Source: Desulfovibrio sp.
GTDB taxonomy: Bacteria; Desulfobacterota; Desulfovibrionia; Desulfovibrionales; Desulfovibrionaceae
Assembly (NCBI GenBank): GCA_031282465.1
Contig: JAITDR010000067.1
Coordinates: forward strand, 1-5,588
Direction of reading: 5' to 3'
Length of the DNA stretch: 5,588 nucleotides
A model generated the notes under the pieces. It was not told the origin of the DNA. It did no database searches and was given only the letters and a program-made list of their open reading frames with translations. Both the position numbers and the translations under genes were made by a program. Below, piece by piece: positions 4,821 through 5,588 of this stretch; within the stretch, counting starts at the first letter, position 1, and each line of letters begins with the position of its first letter.

Positions 4821-5588
4821 TCACTTCCGGACGGCCAAAACTCCGGCCAGGGCGGCGGTGATCGTCTGGGTAAGCAGCAAGGCCGCGACTATCCGCGCCG
4901 GGGGAAAATACAGCCGCAGGGACAGGGGCGGGAAGTTCAGCACATCGCCGAGCCGGTCCTGAAGCATGAAGAGCAACGCCAGGGAACACAGGCCGCCGGC
5001 CAGCCCCAGGGCAGCGCTTCCCGCCGCCAGAGGCAGACGTATATACCAGTTGTAGGCCCCGACCAACTGCAGAATCTCAATTTCGTGCTCCTTGGCGCGT
5101 ACCGCGAGCCGCACGGTATTGCCCACGCTCAACGCCGGCACCAGCAACAGTAACGCCGCGGCGGGCCACAGCACATAATTGCCGACCCGTTTCCAGGCCC
5201 GCCCGAGTTCGTCCTGCAGCGGCGCAGCCGTCACGCGCGCGACCCCGTGCTGAGAGCGGAAATAGGTCAGCGTTTCCTCAAACCACCGCTCCGGATCGGG
5301 GCCGGTCGGACTCAGGGCCACCAACGCCGTAGCGGGCAGGGGACTGGTGACGGCCAGGAAAGGAAAGGCCTTGTCCAAGTCTCCCCCGGTGCGCCCGATG
5401 CGCCTGCCGAGTTCTTCCAAAGCCTGCTCCGGGGTATACGTTCTGACGGAACGGAAACCGGGCAGATGCACATATTCCTGCCATTGCCTGCGCACAACTT
5501 CCATATCCATGCCGTCGCGCCAGTATATTTGAAAGATGCTTTCGCCCCGCGCCATGCCGAGCCGGATGTCCAGGGTGGTCAGGACCAT
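4821..5588 (-). CDS. ftsX: Cell division protein FtsX (5' partial)
   Basis: FtsX is the membrane subunit of the FtsEX complex. FtsE is the cytoplasmic ATPase, and FtsX passes its state to periplasmic peptidoglycan hydrolases or their activators at the division septum. The visible 255 residues start inside the protein: the ATG at the right edge is probably internal, because full FtsX is about 300 residues and the N-terminal cytoplasmic part and first membrane helix are missing. Residues 15-130 form the extracytoplasmic domain, with IYWRDGMDMEVVRRQW (21-36), TYTPEQALEEL (50-60) and SPLPATALV (82-90). Three membrane helices follow (about 137-155, 182-208, 231-252). Between the first two is the cytoplasmic loop with KEHEIEILQLVGA (166-178), a hallmark of FtsX. 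The stop is TGA at 4821-4823. ftsE would be expected just upstream, beyond 5588. A gap of 135 bases with hairpins and a promoter separates it from the GAF gene. Confidence 0.95.
   Translation of the reverse strand: MVLTTLDIRLGMARGESIFQIYWRDGMDMEVVRRQWQEYVHLPGFRSVRTYTPEQALEELGRRIGRTGGDLDKAFPFLAVTSPLPATALVALSPTGPDPERWFEETLTYFRSQHGVARVTAAPLQDELGRAWKRVGNYVLWPAAALLLLVPALSVGNTVRLAVRAKEHEIEILQLVGAYNWYIRLPLAAGSAALGLAGGLCSLALLFMLQDRLGDVLNFPPLSLRLYFPPARIVAALLLTQTITAALAGVLAVRK

Overview
This GC-rich window carries two gene blocks that converge near position 2400. The MreB and FtsX sequences point to a Gram-negative bacterium. The order ftsX, GAF-domain gene, mreB, together with the style of the MreB N-terminus, suggests a Desulfovibrio-like sulfate reducer (Desulfovibrionaceae). 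That assignment rests on remembered family resemblance and was not confirmed by any search.

Block 1 (plus strand, 1-2373) holds two polytopic membrane proteins in tandem, 37 bases apart. The first is cut by the left edge and looks like the C-terminal part of a GtrII-type glucosyltransferase. The second is a complete GT-C enzyme of the ArnT/PMT (GT39/GT83) type with the expected Asp-Glu site in its first periplasmic loop. Both would use lipid-phosphate sugars at the periplasmic face of the inner membrane, so this is probably the end of a surface-glycan or lipid A modification operon. The second gene contains several long homopolymer runs.

The 84-base convergent gap (2374-2457) has no convincing terminator.

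Block 2 (minus strand, read from 5588 down to 2458) is a cell-morphogenesis cluster. It contains the C-terminal three quarters of ftsX (divisome ABC-type subunit that controls peptidoglycan hydrolysis), a protein made only of two GAF domains, and mreB (actin-like scaffold of sidewall synthesis). Both intergenic gaps in this block, about 135-140 bases each, contain promoter-like sequences and repeats. The ftsX-GAF gap has a chain of overlapping inverted repeats, and a promoter-like pair there argues for a start at 4685 instead of the longer reading frame's start at 4784. The mreB leader has three tandem 16-base repeats and no clear Shine-Dalgarno sequence.

I see no RNA genes, insertion sequences, CRISPR arrays or prophage parts. 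Most of the window is ordinary core genome. The points most worth checking are the GAF-only protein between the division and elongation genes, the structured spacers of block 2, and the homopolymer-rich glycosyltransferase gene.
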